Shown one piece after another: positions 63,707-64,000 of a DNA stretch of 64,000 nt; position 1 is the stretch's first letter; each line of letters opens with the position of its first letter. Below the pieces are notes generated by a model that saw nothing but the letters and a program-made list of their open reading frames with translations, ran no database searches and was not told where the DNA came from. The position numbers were made by a program, and so were the translations under genes. The stretch covers positions 372,001-436,000 of the forward strand of contig NZ_CP042172.1 in the NCBI RefSeq assembly GCF_005937985.2. Reading direction: 5' to 3'. The DNA comes from Arthrobacter sp. KBS0702 (GTDB lineage Bacteria > Actinomycetota > Actinomycetes > Actinomycetales > Micrococcaceae).

Positions 63707-64000
63707 TCAGCTCAGGGCGTTGCGGCGGCCTTCGAAGGCGCGGCCCAGGGTGACTTCGTCGGCGTACTCGAGGTCTCCGCCAACGGGAAGGCCCGACGCG
63801 AGCCGGGTGACGGCGATGCCGATCGACTTGAGCATCCGGGCGAGGTAGGTGGCCGTGGCTTCTCCCTCGAGGTTGGGGTCGGTCGCGATGATGATTTCCT
63901 GGATGGCGCCGTCGTTGAGCCGGGTCAGCAGCTCGCGGATCCGCAGTTGTTCCGGACCGATGCCGGCGATCGGATTGATGGCGCCGCCCAGCACGTGGTA
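63707..64000 (-). CDS. recR: Recombination protein RecR, C-terminal half (runs off window)
   Basis: The last 97 residues or so of RecR (about 200 residues in full), continuing past the window edge. [20 protein letters not shown] is the TOPRIM segment, [20 protein letters not shown] contains the Toprim acidic residues, and [20 protein letters not shown] the Walker B-like end. RecR works with RecO (and RecF) to load RecA on gapped DNA. The order recR then lysC on one strand is common in actinobacteria; here a GNAT gene and a repeat cluster separate them. Confidence 0.97.
   Translation of the reverse strand, partial: YHVLGGAINPIAGIGPEQLRIRELLTRLNDGAIQEIIIATDPNLEGEATATYLARMLKSIGIAVTRLASGLPVGGDLEYADEVTLGRAFEGRRNALS

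Overview
The window is 64 kb of high-GC DNA, gene-dense on both strands, with short intergenic gaps, many ATGA/GTGA stop-start overlaps and many start codons sitting 6-7 bases after a TANNNT box (leaderless style). The gene content (PurSQL, a LysC with an internal beta-subunit start, DUF3151, DUF1990 and DUF503 proteins, Tat and lipoprotein signals, S-box riboswitches) points to an actinobacterium. Micrococcaceae, such as Arthrobacter or Pseudarthrobacter, fit best; this is a judgement from gene content, not a computed placement. I see no rRNA, tRNA, CRISPR array, insertion sequence or prophage. The region reads as ordinary chromosome with small palindromic repeats scattered in it.

Layout. 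0-6 kb: the first 22 codons of a KdpD-type sensor kinase, divergent from an APC-superfamily permease; then a LysE exporter, a cold-shock protein, a glycosyltransferase and two alpha/beta hydrolases. 6-16 kb: a rifampin-phosphotransferase-like PEP enzyme with a small monooxygenase, an alcohol dehydrogenase, a thiolase/CoA-transferase operon facing its IclR regulator across a region with paired operators, a double-domain cupredoxin, and nadE. 16-24 kb: an FAD monooxygenase, then a five-gene translationally coupled operon (AMP-forming acyl-CoA ligase, E1alpha, E1beta, an E2 with two peripheral-subunit-binding segments, and a free acyl carrier protein) facing pyrE. 24-32 kb: a GAF-ANTAR regulator, a STAS-like protein, a Tat-exported hydrolase, a HAD phosphatase, a SPOUT methyltransferase, a secreted S53 peptidase, fbaA and a DUF3151 gene.

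32-47 kb holds the sulfur section. A MetE-family methyltransferase and a seven-gene operon (ABC ATPase, binding protein, permease, Acs-like ligase, sfnG dimethyl-sulfone monooxygenase, metY, CoA-binding protein) are each headed by an S-box (SAM-I) riboswitch. The second riboswitch carries the Shine-Dalgarno bases inside its closing P1 helix. The Acs-like gene has an in-frame insertion of about 114 bp that looks like a repeat element. Between the two riboswitches lie purA, a tandem array of covarying C-loop hairpins ahead of a Pro/Ala-rich secreted protein, and a sigma/anti-sigma pair.

47-64 kb: a lipoprotein polysaccharide deacetylase, several small conserved proteins, purSQL, a large secreted subtilase convergent with an operon containing two subtilisin-inhibitor (SSI) family proteins (one a surface lipoprotein, one apparently cytoplasmic and missing a cysteine pair), a MarR regulator with a clear operator, two FGPASR-motif microproteins, lysC, a GNAT acetyltransferase and the C-terminal half of recR.

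The best candidates for something undescribed are the tandem hairpin array at 35.99-36.16 kb, the SAM-riboswitch-driven sfnG operon with its element-interrupted ligase, the subtilase/SSI neighbourhood, and the ligase-E1-E2-ACP operon.
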